From the NCBI RefSeq assembly GCF_000515235.1, contig NZ_KI911558.1, positions 138,588-202,587 on the forward strand: a stretch of DNA of 64,000 nucleotides, read 5' to 3'. The translations under genes and the position numbers were made by a program. Source of the DNA: Synechococcus sp. CC9616 (GTDB lineage Bacteria > Cyanobacteriota > Cyanobacteriia > PCC-6307 > Cyanobiaceae). Of this stretch, positions 9,249 to 17,696 are shown one piece after another. Positions within the stretch are counted from its first letter, which is position 1. Every line of letters begins with the position of its first letter. The notes beneath the pieces were generated by a model. The model did not search any database. It was given only the letters and a program-made list of their open reading frames with translations, and was not told the DNA's origin.

Positions 9249-9704
9249 TCAGAACGGGATCTCATCTGTGTCCGGCACAAGCGGTGCCGCATTCCAGCTG
9301 GCTGCTTCAGGCGCAGCCTGAGCTGCCGGAGGCGTTTTGGCTGGACGTTGCTCGGTTGCGGGCGTGCCCGTCGCTGCTCCGCTGCTGCCAGCACCGATGG
9401 GATGCAGCCTGGAGAGGGTGAATTCAGCCCTCTTCTCCTTCGTGCCGTCCTGACGGGGAACGGTGTTCATGCGCAGGCGTCCCTCGAGCATCAGTTTCTG
9501 CCCGACCTGAACCCGGTTCTGAAGATCCTGGGCGAGATTCCCCCAGCCAACGACCTTCAGTTCACCGGGCGCGTCGTCCTGTCGAAGACCGTCGAATTTC
9601 ACGGTCATCTCGGCGATCGGCGTCTGATTGTCCTGGGTGTAGCGAATGGTGGGGGCCTCGCTGACCTCCACTTCCAACACGCAGTGATTCATGTCCCGTC
9701 GCAT
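9249..9704 (-). CDS. ssb: Single-stranded DNA-binding protein
   Basis: The 151-residue protein has an OB-fold N-terminal domain (residues about 5-105, including VVGWGNLAQDL and LMLEGRL), then a low-complexity Ala/Pro/Thr linker, and ends in DTDEIPF. That acidic tail is the standard SSB tip that binds replication and repair partners. The protein coats single-stranded DNA. The start could be the ATG at 9704 or, four codons later, at 9692, which better fits the usual MNHC-type N-terminus. It is divergent from cobK with only 17 bp between them. Confidence 0.85.
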   Translation of the reverse strand: MRRDMNHCVLEVEVSEAPTIRYTQDNQTPIAEMTVKFDGLRQDDAPGELKVVGWGNLAQDLQNRVQVGQKLMLEGRLRMNTVPRQDGTKEKRAEFTLSRLHPIGAGSSGAATGTPATEQRPAKTPPAAQAAPEAASWNAAPLVPDTDEIPF

Positions 9705-9721
9705 CAGGTGCGGCCATCCTG

Positions 9722-10519
9722 ATGCAAGCAGGCGGTGATGACCAGCATCGGATCTGGATCCTCAGTGGCACCGGGGAAGGCCCTCCCCTCTCCCGCTGCC
9801 TTGCGGCCAGTGGGTGGCGGGTCCAGGTCAGCGTTGTCACCGAAGCTGCGGCCCTTGCTTACCAAGGGATTCCACTGGATCAGATCCGGGTCGGAGCCCT
9901 TGATGGTCAGGCGGCGATGGCGTCGCTGCTTCAAGAGCAGGGACCGTTCCGCTGGGTTGTGGATGCGACCCACCCATTTGCAACCAGGGTCACCCAGGAT
10001 CTGCTGGAAGTCTGTGATCGCCTCGGTCAACCCCTGCTGCGGCTGGAGCGGCCGCAGCCAAGCATCGGTCATGCCGAGTTTCTCAACCATCCCGATGATC
10101 TGAGAGATCGTCCTTTGTTCGGTCGCCGACTCCTGATTGCTCTTGGTGCCCGCCATCTCGCCTCGGCAGTGGCCGCAGGACAGGCCGCCGGGGCCGATGT
10201 CTTCGCTCGGGTGCTGCCATCTGCCGACAGTCTTCGGCGGGCTCTTGCGGTTGGTCTCCCCCCGAATCGTCTGGCTGTCGTCAGACCACGTCAGGGGCAC
10301 CCCCCCGGCGGGCTGGAACAGGCGCTCTGTCGCCGCTGGTCCATCAGCGATGTTCTCTGCCGGCAGTCAGGTGGCGACACCGAATCGCTCTGGAGAGTGA
10401 TCACCAGCGAGCAAGACCTAAGGCTTTGGTTGCTGCGTCGACCGCAGGAGCCACCCCGCATTGAGACTGTGGTGGGTGTACAAGCGCTGTTGCGACGCCT
10501 GCAACATGACCACGACTGA
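9722..10519 (+). CDS. cobK: Precorrin-6A reductase-type enzyme (CobK/CbiJ)
   Basis: CobK/CbiJ reduces precorrin-6A (or its cobalt form) with NAD(P)H during corrin ring synthesis for vitamin B12. The 265-residue product begins with the nucleotide-binding IWILSGTGEGPPLSRCL, has the family signature DATHPFATRVTQ near residue 81 and ends in a conserved VVGVQALLRRL stretch. Length fits the family. With cobO at 33.6 kb it indicates a cobalamin pathway. Its last 14 bases overlap the start of cutA in another frame. Confidence 0.88.
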   Translation: MQAGGDDQHRIWILSGTGEGPPLSRCLAASGWRVQVSVVTEAAALAYQGIPLDQIRVGALDGQAAMASLLQEQGPFRWVVDATHPFATRVTQDLLEVCDRLGQPLLRLERPQPSIGHAEFLNHPDDLRDRPLFGRRLLIALGARHLASAVAAGQAAGADVFARVLPSADSLRRALAVGLPPNRLAVVRPRQGHPPGGLEQALCRRWSISDVLCRQSGGDTESLWRVITSEQDLRLWLLRRPQEPPRIETVVGVQALLRRLQHDHD

Positions 10520-10835
10520 CACGGTGATCCTGGCGCTGACCACAGAAGCGGATGAGGACAAGGCACGCTCACTTGCTGATCTGCTGCTGGAGCGAGGGGT
10601 TGCAGCCTGTGTGAGCCTCACACCCGTCCGGTCTTGCTACCGCTGGCAGGGCGAACTGCATCAGGCCAGCGAGGTGCAGCTCCTGATCAAATCCACCGCT
10701 GCGCAACGCGATGTGTTGCATCAGCTCGTGATGGATCGTCACAGCTACGACACCCCGGAGTGGCTGTCCTGGCCGGCCCAGTCCTCGGTCGCTTATGGCA
10801 GCTGGGTTGCCGCCAGTTGCATTAACGACACCTGA
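10506..10835 (+). CDS. cutA: CutA1-like divalent-cation tolerance protein
   Basis: The 109-residue product matches the CutA1 family, small trimeric proteins linked to copper tolerance in bacteria and of unclear biochemical role. It shows the usual ferredoxin-like layout with VACVSLTPVRSCYRWQGEL and a C-terminal YxxPEWLSWP motif. The ATG at 10506 was chosen because upstream in-frame codons lie within cobK and do not match the family. It overlaps cobK by 14 bp and its 3' end overlaps the convergent PfkB kinase gene by 43 bp. Confidence 0.9.
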   Translation: MTTTDTVILALTTEADEDKARSLADLLLERGVAACVSLTPVRSCYRWQGELHQASEVQLLIKSTAAQRDVLHQLVMDRHSYDTPEWLSWPAQSSVAYGSWVAASCINDT

Positions 10836-11806
10836 GGTCGTGCACCGAGCTGGGTGACGACCTGTCCGGCGCAGAGAGCGCCGAGTTGTCCGCAACGTTC
10901 CAGGGAATCGCCCTGGGTGTAGCCATGCAGAAAACCTCCCGCATACAGATCTCCAGCCCCTGTGGTGTCCAGTAGATCTCCCAGTGACACGATTCCGATG
11001 TCGAAGCGTTGCTCACCGCTGAGCACAACGGATCCCTCGGCTCCTCGGGTCAGCGCTGCCACCTTGCAGCAACCGCTCACCTGCTTCAAGGCCGTCTCGA
11101 AATCGTCTGTTTCATAGAGGGACATGATTTCGACCTCGTTGGCGAACAGCACGTCCACGTGGCCGTTCACCAGGTTGAGAAAGCTTTCGCGGTGCCGCTC
11201 CACGCAGAATCCATCGGAGAGAGAGAGCGCTACCTGGCCGCCTGATTCGCGGCATACCTCTGCAGCGGCGATGAAGGCACGTTTGGCGGGGGGACTGTCC
11301 CAGAGATAGCCCTCGAGATAGAGAACCTTCGCCTGACGCACCATCGAGAGATCGAGATCCTCAGGCTCGAGTTGCGTGGATGCACCAAGAAACGTGCACA
11401 TGGTGCGTTCCGCATCCGGTGTGACGTAAATCAGACAGCGGGCCGTGGTGGCTCCACTGGTGGCTGCCGGTGTGTCGAAACGGGCTCCGACGGCACGGAT
11501 GTCGTGGCTGAAGATCTCCCCAAGCTGGTCATTGCGAACGCGTCCGATGAAACCGGCGCGTCCCCCGAGCTGGGCAATCCCCACCATCGTGTTGGCAACG
11601 GATCCTCCAGAGGTTTCCAGACCCGGCCCGCTTGCCTTGTAAAGGCTCTCAGCCTGTTGTTCATTGATGAGAGCCATTCCACCCTTCTGCAGTTCGTGCG
11701 TCTGCAAAAACGCGTCGTCTGTCTGCACCAGAACGTCAACGATGGCGTTGCCGATCCCCACCACATCGAGGCTGGTTGAGCTCGGGAAACGCGACTCGAT
11801 GATCAT
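10793..11806 (-). CDS. PfkB-family carbohydrate/nucleoside kinase
   Basis: This 337-residue ribokinase-fold enzyme should phosphorylate a sugar or nucleoside with ATP. Family signatures are GGSVANTMVGIAQLGG (residues about 67-82) and the catalytic DTTGAGDLYAGGFLHG near 280, where the Asp acts as base and GAGD forms the anion hole. The overall pattern resembles adenosine-kinase-like members, but the substrate cannot be decided from sequence. It lies 42 bp downstream of purA on the same strand, which fits a purine salvage role; this is inference. Its 3' end overlaps cutA by 43 bp. Confidence 0.87.
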   Translation of the reverse strand: MIIESRFPSSTSLDVVGIGNAIVDVLVQTDDAFLQTHELQKGGMALINEQQAESLYKASGPGLETSGGSVANTMVGIAQLGGRAGFIGRVRNDQLGEIFSHDIRAVGARFDTPAATSGATTARCLIYVTPDAERTMCTFLGASTQLEPEDLDLSMVRQAKVLYLEGYLWDSPPAKRAFIAAAEVCRESGGQVALSLSDGFCVERHRESFLNLVNGHVDVLFANEVEIMSLYETDDFETALKQVSGCCKVAALTRGAEGSVVLSGEQRFDIGIVSLGDLLDTTGAGDLYAGGFLHGYTQGDSLERCGQLGALCAGQVVTQLGARPQVSLMQLAATQLP

Positions 11807-11848
11807 CGGCTCTGAATGATGATCCCGCAGTATCGCTTCCGGTCTGAA

Positions 11849-13168
11849 TCAGGCGCTCAGCAAAGCCCTTTTCGGTCCGTGGATGGGATCCTCCACAACA
11901 ATCGTCTGGTCGCGGCTGGCTCCCAGAGACACGATTGCGATCGGAACTTCCATGAGATCCGCCAGGAAGCGCAGGTAAGCCATGGCGGCCTCGGGAAGAT
12001 CCTCGAGCTGACGGCACTCCTCGGTGGAGCACTGCCAACCTGGAAGAACTTCAAAGATGGGCTTGCAGCGGGCGAAATCATCGGAACTGCATGGGAAGTG
12101 ATCGATGCGTTCTCCGTCGAGTTCATAGGCGACGCACACATGGATCTCCTCCATTTCGTCGAGCACATCCAGCTTGGTGACGGCCAGGCAGTCGAGGCCA
12201 TTCACCTGGACGGAATAACGTCCGATGACGCTGTCGAACCAGCCACACCGCCGGCGCCGACCGGTGGTGGTCCCGAACTCTCCTCCCCGCTCCGTGAGCT
12301 GATCATTGAGTTGGCCACTGAGCTCGGTTGGGAAAGGCCCCTCGCCGACCCGTGTGGTGTAAGCCTTGGCGACCCCGATCACCCGATCGATCAGGGTTGG
12401 ACCCACCCCGGCACCGATACAAGCTCCTCCGGAGACCGGATTGGACGATGTGACGTAGGGATAGGTGCCATGGTCGAGATCCAGCAAGGTTCCCTGCGCC
12501 CCTTCAAAGAGGATGTTCTTGCGCGCCCTGGCTGCTTCATGAATGGCCCTGGTGCAGTCGACCACGTGGGGAGCGAGACGTTGGCCATAGTCGAGGTACT
12601 CGCTGATCACGGCATCGGGATCCAGCGGTTCGACGTTGTAAATGGTCTGCAGCAGCTGGTTCTTCTCAGCCAGCGGGCCCTCCAGTCGATCTCGCAGCCG
12701 CTGTTCATCCAGAAGGTCGATGACGCGGATGCCACTGCGCTGGGACTTGTCCGCATAGGTGGGACCGATGCCCCGACCGGTGGTGCCGATGCGTCGTGAA
12801 CCGCGCTGCTTCTCCATCGCCTGATCCAGCAGGCGGTGGTAAGGCATGGTCACGTGGGCTGTGGATGCCAGCTGCAGTCCGGCGATGTCGATGTCGTTCT
12901 CGATCAGCATGTCGAGCTCACCGAGCATCACCTTCGGATCCACCACGGTTCCTGATCCGATCAGACAGATGGTGTCCGGATAAAGGATGCCGGAGGGGAT
13001 CAAGTGCAGCTTGAGCACTCGCTGATCCACCACGATCGTGTGGCCGGCGTTCACACCGCCCTGGTAGCGGACGACGACATCTGCAGAGCGACTCAGCAGA
13101 TCGGTGATTTTGCCTTTCCCTTCGTCACCCCACTGAGCTCCGATGACGACAACATTGGCCAAGGACAC
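11849..13168 (-). CDS. purA: Adenylosuccinate synthetase
   Basis: PurA joins IMP and aspartate using GTP, the first committed step to AMP. The 439-residue protein carries the GTP-binding QWGDEGKGK at residues 12-20, GGVNAGHT near 40, and GTTGRGIGP near 128. Its C-terminal half includes the [13 protein letters not shown] loop that contacts substrate. Length is typical of bacterial enzymes. It lies upstream of the PfkB kinase gene on the same strand. Confidence 0.97.
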   Translation of the reverse strand: MSLANVVVIGAQWGDEGKGKITDLLSRSADVVVRYQGGVNAGHTIVVDQRVLKLHLIPSGILYPDTICLIGSGTVVDPKVMLGELDMLIENDIDIAGLQLASTAHVTMPYHRLLDQAMEKQRGSRRIGTTGRGIGPTYADKSQRSGIRVIDLLDEQRLRDRLEGPLAEKNQLLQTIYNVEPLDPDAVISEYLDYGQRLAPHVVDCTRAIHEAARARKNILFEGAQGTLLDLDHGTYPYVTSSNPVSGGACIGAGVGPTLIDRVIGVAKAYTTRVGEGPFPTELSGQLNDQLTERGGEFGTTTGRRRRCGWFDSVIGRYSVQVNGLDCLAVTKLDVLDEMEEIHVCVAYELDGERIDHFPCSSDDFARCKPIFEVLPGWQCSTEECRQLEDLPEAAMAYLRFLADLMEVPIAIVSLGASRDQTIVVEDPIHGPKRALLSA

Positions 13169-13251
13169 TGCGGCCCGAAGCCGCGAATCTGCACAATCCG
13201 GGAGTCTCTCAGACCTTGTGTCTCTTCGTCAAAAAATCAGTGGGGGCTTGA

Positions 13252-13677
13252 TCAACTGCCCCGCACAGCCGTGCGCTCAGCCTTGATCAGCTCCTTTTCA
13301 ATCCGATCGTGGAGGGATTCCGGAATGGGGCGGTTGGCGTAACCGGCGTAGTGACCGGCCAGTGAATTCAACGCCGTCTGCATGGTGGTGAAGGACGTCA
13401 ACCCATTGACGCGGGGCTGCGGCCGATACCGGGACATGTAGTCGTTAATCAGGGCACGGGCTTCCTCTTCCGCCTGGGCGTGGCCTTCAGCATCCTGCGG
13501 TTGGTCAATAACCTCCCGCAGGCTCTGGGCAACTGCAACGGTGTCTTCGACGTAATCACCACTGAGCCGGGCCTCAGCATCTCCGCTGCAGGACGTGAGC
13601 AACAAGCAAAGTCCAAGCCCGCAAGCGATGGCCGCCCTGGACAGTGATTTGAGCAGTTGGGCCAGGGCAGTGAACAT
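13252..13677 (-). CDS. psb27: Photosystem II assembly lipoprotein Psb27
   Basis: Psb27 is a lumenal lipoprotein that binds CP43 during assembly and repair of photosystem II. The 141-residue precursor has a hydrophobic signal (residues about 14-28) ending in a lipobox LLTSC with Cys30 as the lipidated residue. It is followed by a four-helix-type domain with YVEDTVAVAQSLREVI and a Tyr/Arg-rich central region. Size and pattern match the family. It is on the same strand between proS and purA, 25 bp after proS. Confidence 0.9.
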   Translation of the reverse strand: MFTALAQLLKSLSRAAIACGLGLCLLLTSCSGDAEARLSGDYVEDTVAVAQSLREVIDQPQDAEGHAQAEEEARALINDYMSRYRPQPRVNGLTSFTTMQTALNSLAGHYAGYANRPIPESLHDRIEKELIKAERTAVRGS

Positions 13678-13702
13678 GGATGCCTCGGATTTGGGCTGGA
13701 CT

Positions 13703-15493
13703 TTAGGGGCGCAGCTCCCTCAGCAGAGTTTTCATCGCGTCTGAATGAGGGATCTTGCGAACGTCTCGGTCGGCTCGACGCACGAGTTCCACCAGGCCCT
13801 CAGAGGCATCACGGCCAACCACAATCCGCCAGGGAATCCCGATCAGATCAGCGTCCTTGAATTTCACGCCGGCCCTTTCGCTGCGGTCATCCAACAGGGC
13901 ATCGACGCCCTGGTCGATCAAGCCCTGGTACAGGGATTCAGCAAGAGATGCCTGGGTTTGATCCTGGATATTTGCCACCACCACCACGGCCTCAAACGGG
14001 GCAATGCTGGCTGGCCAGCAGATTCCGGCGTCATCGTGGTGCTGTTCCACAGCCGCCTGCGCAAGGCGAGAGATACCGATGCCGTAGCAGCCCATCCAGA
14101 AGGCTTCGCTCTTTCCGGCTTCGTTGGTGAACTGGCAGGAGAGAGCCTCGGAGTATTTGCGGCCGAGTTGGAAAATGTGGCCAACCTCAATGCCGCGTTT
14201 CTCCGTCAGTCGGACGTCCGGGTTGTGCACACAGCGGTCGCCGGCGGTGGCATTGCGCAGATCGATACCGTCCTGAACACCAGAAAGGACGTCCCAGCTT
14301 TCATTTACCCGATGCTGATCGGGATGGTTGGCTCCACAGACGAAACGGGACAGCTCCCTGGCGGTGCAGTCGGTCAGGCGCAGGAAGCGGGGAATCCAGC
14401 TTCGGGCACCCTCGAGACAAGCATCGTCGAGGTCAGGACCGATAAAGCCGAATGGCAGGCCCGCTAACCCCTGACGGCTGAGGTCGTCAGCGCTCAGAGG
14501 GGAGCATTCGAGAACGGGTTGACGGCATCGCTCAGTCAGAGCATTCACGAGTTTCACCTCATTGAGTTCCTGATCGCCTCTCAGGCTCACCAACACCGGC
14601 TGCTCGCCGCCATCCTCGAGGCGGGCCAGGAGCAAAAGAACCTTGACGATCTGGCTGGGGTCCCAGTGATGGGCCTCACACAGCTCCTTGATGCTCGATA
14701 ACCCAGGGGTTTCGATCAGTCCGCTGACTCCCTTGTCAAGAACAACCGCCTCGGAGGGCTTCGAAATGGCTTTTTCCTGATTGGCCGCATAGAGGCCGTC
14801 TTCGCTGATCAGGATCAGATCCTCACCGGCCTCAGCGGTGACCATGAATTCCTGGGACGCGGCACCGCCGATGGCGCCGCTGTCGGCATCAACAGGAACA
14901 GCCTCAAGACCGCAACGTTCGAAAATCGTTCGATAGGCCTGATCCATCACCGCGTAGGTGGAGCGCAGGTCCTCATCGTTCGCATGGAAGGAGTACGCGT
15001 CCTTCATGATGAATTCCCGCCCCCGCATCAGTCCGAAGCGAGGCCTGATCTCGTCCCGGAATTTGGTTTGGATCTGGTAGAGGTTCACCGGCAATTGGCG
15101 GTATGAGCGCAGCAACTCCCCGGCCAGGCTGGTGACCACCTCCTCATGGGTTGGACCGAGGCCGAGTTCACGCCCCTGGCGGTCTTCGAGGTGAAACATG
15201 ATCCCTTCACCGGCGGTGTAGCCCTGCCACCGGCCACTGCGTTGCCACAGTTCCGATGGATGAAGTTGGGGCAACAGTGTTTCCAGAGCGCCGACTCTGT
15301 TCATTTCCTCGCGAACGATGGCCGTGATTCGTTGAAGCACTCTCCACATCAGCGGCAGATAGGCGTAGATGCCCGCGCCGACACGACGGATGTATCCACC
15401 TCTGAGAAGAAGTTGATGCGAAGGGATTTCCGCATCAGCAGGAACATCCCGAAGCGTCACCAGCATCAGGCGGGAGACGCGCATGGTGCTCAA
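13703..15493 (-). CDS. proS: Prolyl-tRNA synthetase, bacterial type
   Basis: ProRS charges tRNA-Pro. The 596-residue class II synthetase shows motif 1 near GAGIYAYLPLMWRVL, motif 2 around FRDEIRPRFGLMRGREFIMKDAYSF (residues about 142-167; only key residues FRDE and RxREF noted) and motif 3 GIGISRLAQAAVEQH. Between motifs 2 and 3 is the bacterial editing (INS) insertion of about 180 residues, which removes mischarged alanine. A C-terminal anticodon-binding domain completes it. Length matches cyanobacterial ProRS. Confidence 0.97.
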   Translation of the reverse strand: MSTMRVSRLMLVTLRDVPADAEIPSHQLLLRGGYIRRVGAGIYAYLPLMWRVLQRITAIVREEMNRVGALETLLPQLHPSELWQRSGRWQGYTAGEGIMFHLEDRQGRELGLGPTHEEVVTSLAGELLRSYRQLPVNLYQIQTKFRDEIRPRFGLMRGREFIMKDAYSFHANDEDLRSTYAVMDQAYRTIFERCGLEAVPVDADSGAIGGAASQEFMVTAEAGEDLILISEDGLYAANQEKAISKPSEAVVLDKGVSGLIETPGLSSIKELCEAHHWDPSQIVKVLLLLARLEDGGEQPVLVSLRGDQELNEVKLVNALTERCRQPVLECSPLSADDLSRQGLAGLPFGFIGPDLDDACLEGARSWIPRFLRLTDCTARELSRFVCGANHPDQHRVNESWDVLSGVQDGIDLRNATAGDRCVHNPDVRLTEKRGIEVGHIFQLGRKYSEALSCQFTNEAGKSEAFWMGCYGIGISRLAQAAVEQHHDDAGICWPASIAPFEAVVVVANIQDQTQASLAESLYQGLIDQGVDALLDDRSERAGVKFKDADLIGIPWRIVVGRDASEGLVELVRRADRDVRKIPHSDAMKTLLRELRP

Positions 15494-15630
15494 AAGAGAA
15501 GAGTCGGAAAGTTATCACCGACAAAATGCGGTGCCGATCATTGAAGTGTCTGATCAGCCAGGAAACCTCTGTGCGCCCTGAGTCTCACCTGCTAGCGTCC
15601 GATGAGTCCAGGTAGTCCTAAGCAAGTCTC

Positions 15631-16098
15631 ATGTTCCCTCGGTCGATAGAATCTGGTGTTGGTCAAGTTCACCAATCGGCCGATATTTCAGTTGACCCGG
15701 CTGTGACATCGTCACAGTCCGAGGCTCTTGTGGGTATCGACGATGTTCAGAAATCACTGAACCGCTCAAGAGCATCTGTGTATCGCTACACAAACACAGA
15801 TCCTCGCAATCTCAATCCTCCTTTCAATCCTCGCAAGCTCAATCCTGAATATCGGAGTGACCAAAAGGACGCTCTTCTGTTCCATCCCAACGAAGTTGCC
15901 CGCTTCGCCAAGGATGTTCTGAGAATCAAGGAAGTCACCGTTGAAGTGCTCAATTCTCCATCCACCGCGACTCAGCAGATGTTGGGCGCGATCCTTGAGG
16001 AACTGAAGCAGATCCGTTCTCATATGGAAGCCACGGACGTCGCTCCTTCAGACCTCGGTGCCGCGCGTCGGGATCGTCAGGAGCGCCCTGCCGCCTGA
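15631..16098 (+). CDS. Unknown protein with possible N-terminal DNA-binding helix-turn-helix
   Basis: This 155-residue protein is not one I can name. Residues about 33-55 (IDDVQKSLNRSRASVYRYTN) look like a MerR/AlpA-type helix-turn-helix. An Asn/Pro-rich stretch (NPPFNPRKLNPEY) follows, then a possible contact region and a helix (about 110-130) rich in Leu/Glu that could be a coiled coil. The C-terminus is disordered and charged. It stands alone after a 137-bp gap from the divergent proS. It could be a site-specific DNA-binding or nucleoid protein, but this is inference. Confidence 0.65.
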   Translation: MFPRSIESGVGQVHQSADISVDPAVTSSQSEALVGIDDVQKSLNRSRASVYRYTNTDPRNLNPPFNPRKLNPEYRSDQKDALLFHPNEVARFAKDVLRIKEVTVEVLNSPSTATQQMLGAILEELKQIRSHMEATDVAPSDLGAARRDRQERPAA

Positions 16099-16184
16099 CC
16101 TTGATGCAGGCTGAACAGGAAGGTGTCAGAATCAAGAGGTCATCTTTTTAGAGACGCGGGACTGAATCGATCAGTCTCCACTTC

Positions 16185-16472
16185 ATGCCAACAGATCCGG
16201 CTCCCTTCTCTTCAGGCGACGATTCACAGAGTCCCTCGGACGCTGATGAACCCTTCAGTTTGAGCGCTCCCTCTACGGCACTGTCAGGGCTGGCCATCGC
16301 GCTACTCAGTTTTTCAGTGCCTGTTATTGCCGTGGTTGCTGAGCGTGCATTACCTACAGCAGGCCTGACACCGACGGCATTGGATAGCAATGGATCTACG
16401 CCCTCTGCCGCCGTCACCCTCACCAGGGCTGGTCAATCTGCTGGTCGAGATTCCAGCTGGAAGTCGAAATAA
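16185..16472 (+). CDS. Small single-membrane-span protein overlapping ppa
   Basis: A 95-codon frame starting at ATG 16185 has a Ser/Pro/Asp-rich N-terminus, one clear hydrophobic span (residues about 33-53, LSGLAIALLSFSVPVIAVV) and a polar tail. No family is recognised. Its last 83 bases overlap the start of ppa in another frame, unusually long for same-strand neighbours; either the ppa start is later than annotated or this protein's tail is dispensable. Order and strand suggest co-transcription with ppa. Confidence 0.5.
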   Translation: MPTDPAPFSSGDDSQSPSDADEPFSLSAPSTALSGLAIALLSFSVPVIAVVAERALPTAGLTPTALDSNGSTPSAAVTLTRAGQSAGRDSSWKSK

Positions 16473-16899
16473 ATACGAGTTTTCTCCTGAAGCTGGGTTG
16501 ATGGTCCTCGACCGCGTTTTCCACGCGGCCATCCGCTATCCATTCGACTATGGGTTTGTGCCCAATACCAAAGCCGAGGATGGCTCGCCTTTGGACGCCA
16601 TGGCGATCATGTCCGAGCCAACGTTTGCCGGTTGCCTGATCAGAGCCCGGCCAATCGGGTTGCTTGAGCTTGAGGAGGATGGCTGCCCCGATCCCAAGCT
16701 TCTCTGCGTTCCCGACGCTGACCCGCGTCAGTCGGCCATCAGAAGCATTCGTCAGATCGCGTCCAGCCAGCTTGAGGAAGTTTCCGAGTTCTTCCGGACT
16801 TATCGAAGTTTTGAGGGCCGCGTCATCTCCATTGGTGGCTGGAGGGACGTTGATGCCGTTCCTTCACTGCTCAATGCATGCATCCGTGCAGGACGGTGA
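16390..16899 (+). CDS. ppa: Inorganic pyrophosphatase
   Basis: This soluble family I pyrophosphatase hydrolyses pyrophosphate to two phosphates and so pulls biosynthetic reactions forward. The 169-residue protein contains VEIPAGSRNKYEF (residues about 18-30, substrate-binding Lys), RYPFDYGFVPNT near 49 and the metal-binding DGSPLDAMAI near 64 with aspartates. Length fits bacterial enzymes. An ATG at 16390 was taken. It overlaps the upstream small membrane protein gene by 83 bp; a later in-frame start would remove part of the expected first strand. Confidence 0.93.
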   Translation: MDLRPLPPSPSPGLVNLLVEIPAGSRNKYEFSPEAGLMVLDRVFHAAIRYPFDYGFVPNTKAEDGSPLDAMAIMSEPTFAGCLIRARPIGLLELEEDGCPDPKLLCVPDADPRQSAIRSIRQIASSQLEEVSEFFRTYRSFEGRVISIGGWRDVDAVPSLLNACIRAGR

Positions 16900-16970
16900 T
16901 CGTTCGCGGAGCCGCGATGAACCGGCCAGATGCTTGTAGGTTGGTGCGCACTTGAAAGAATTACCCTCCC

Positions 16971-17330
16971 GTGCCCACCATTCGATACGAACATGAAGAT
17001 CAACAGGTGGGTTGCATTGAAGGTGCCAACCTTCGCCGCGCCACGCTCGATTCCGGGCTGAATCCTTATAAGGGACTCAATAACCTCAACAACTGTGGTG
17101 GTGTAGGTCAGTGCGGCACCTGCGTTGTCGAGGTCATCGAAGGTCTGAACAACCTTTCACCGCGCAGCGATGTGGAAGAGGTTTACCTGGCTGATCGTCC
17201 TGCCAACTACCGCCTGAGCTGCAGAACCACGGTGAACGGTGATGTAACCGTTCGGACCCGTCCCGATGAAGGAGCCGGCAAGGGATCCAACAGCCTCGTT
17301 GGAGCTGTTAAATCCTTGTTCGGACGCTAG
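16971..17330 (+). CDS. 2Fe-2S ferredoxin with C-terminal extension
   Basis: The 119-residue protein has the plant/adrenodoxin-type cluster motif CGGVGQCGTC (residues about 42-51) with a fourth cysteine in YRLSCRTTV near 84, enough to bind one 2Fe-2S cluster. It should carry single electrons in the cytoplasm; the partner is unknown. It differs from the abundant photosynthetic ferredoxin by its more basic character and a Gly/Ser-rich tail ending in VGAVKSLFGR. The start is GTG at 16971. An ArsC/Spx-family gene starts 4 bp after its stop, suggesting one transcript and a possible redox link. Confidence 0.85.
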   Translation: MPTIRYEHEDQQVGCIEGANLRRATLDSGLNPYKGLNNLNNCGGVGQCGTCVVEVIEGLNNLSPRSDVEEVYLADRPANYRLSCRTTVNGDVTVRTRPDEGAGKGSNSLVGAVKSLFGR

Positions 17331-17333
17331 ATC

Positions 17334-17696
17334 TTGCCTGAGCCCACTCAGGTTTTCAGCTACAGCCGTTGCAGCACCTGCCGCAAGGCAATTCAGTGGT
17401 TGAACGACCATGACATCGATCATGATCTGATCGATATCACTGAGACTCCACCAACCCGAGAGCAGCTCGCTGCAGCCCTTCACCAGTTCGGTGATCGCAA
17501 GCCGCTCTTCAACACCAGTGGGCTCAGTTACCGATCCCTGGGTTCAAGCGTCTTTAAAGCGATGACGGATGTCCAGGCACTGGATGCTCTGGCGGCTGAC
17601 GGAAAACTGATCAAGCGCCCGTTTGTGATCCTTCCCGGCGGTGAGGTGCTGGTGGGCTTCAAGCCTGACGTCTGGGTTGCCCAGTGGGGGGGCTGA
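17334..17696 (+). CDS. ArsC/Spx-family thioredoxin-fold protein
   Basis: The 120-residue product has the family motif YSRCSTCRKAIQWL (Cys13 and Cys16) followed by an Arg in the RPFVILPGG stretch. These match the ArsC/Spx/YffB group: glutaredoxin-like arsenate reductases, or the Spx transcription regulators. The CxxC is present, but arsenate reductase activity cannot be claimed from this. It starts at TTG 17334, just 3 bp past the ferredoxin stop. Its 3' end overlaps the convergent membrane protein gene by 38 bp. Confidence 0.82.
   Translation: MPEPTQVFSYSRCSTCRKAIQWLNDHDIDHDLIDITETPPTREQLAAALHQFGDRKPLFNTSGLSYRSLGSSVFKAMTDVQALDALAADGKLIKRPFVILPGGEVLVGFKPDVWVAQWGG

Noticed and set aside
11816-12799. 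A 327-codon plus-strand frame opposite purA.
   Set aside because: It is antisense to a clear purA; long antisense frames are common in GC-rich genes, and the product has no recognisable motif.
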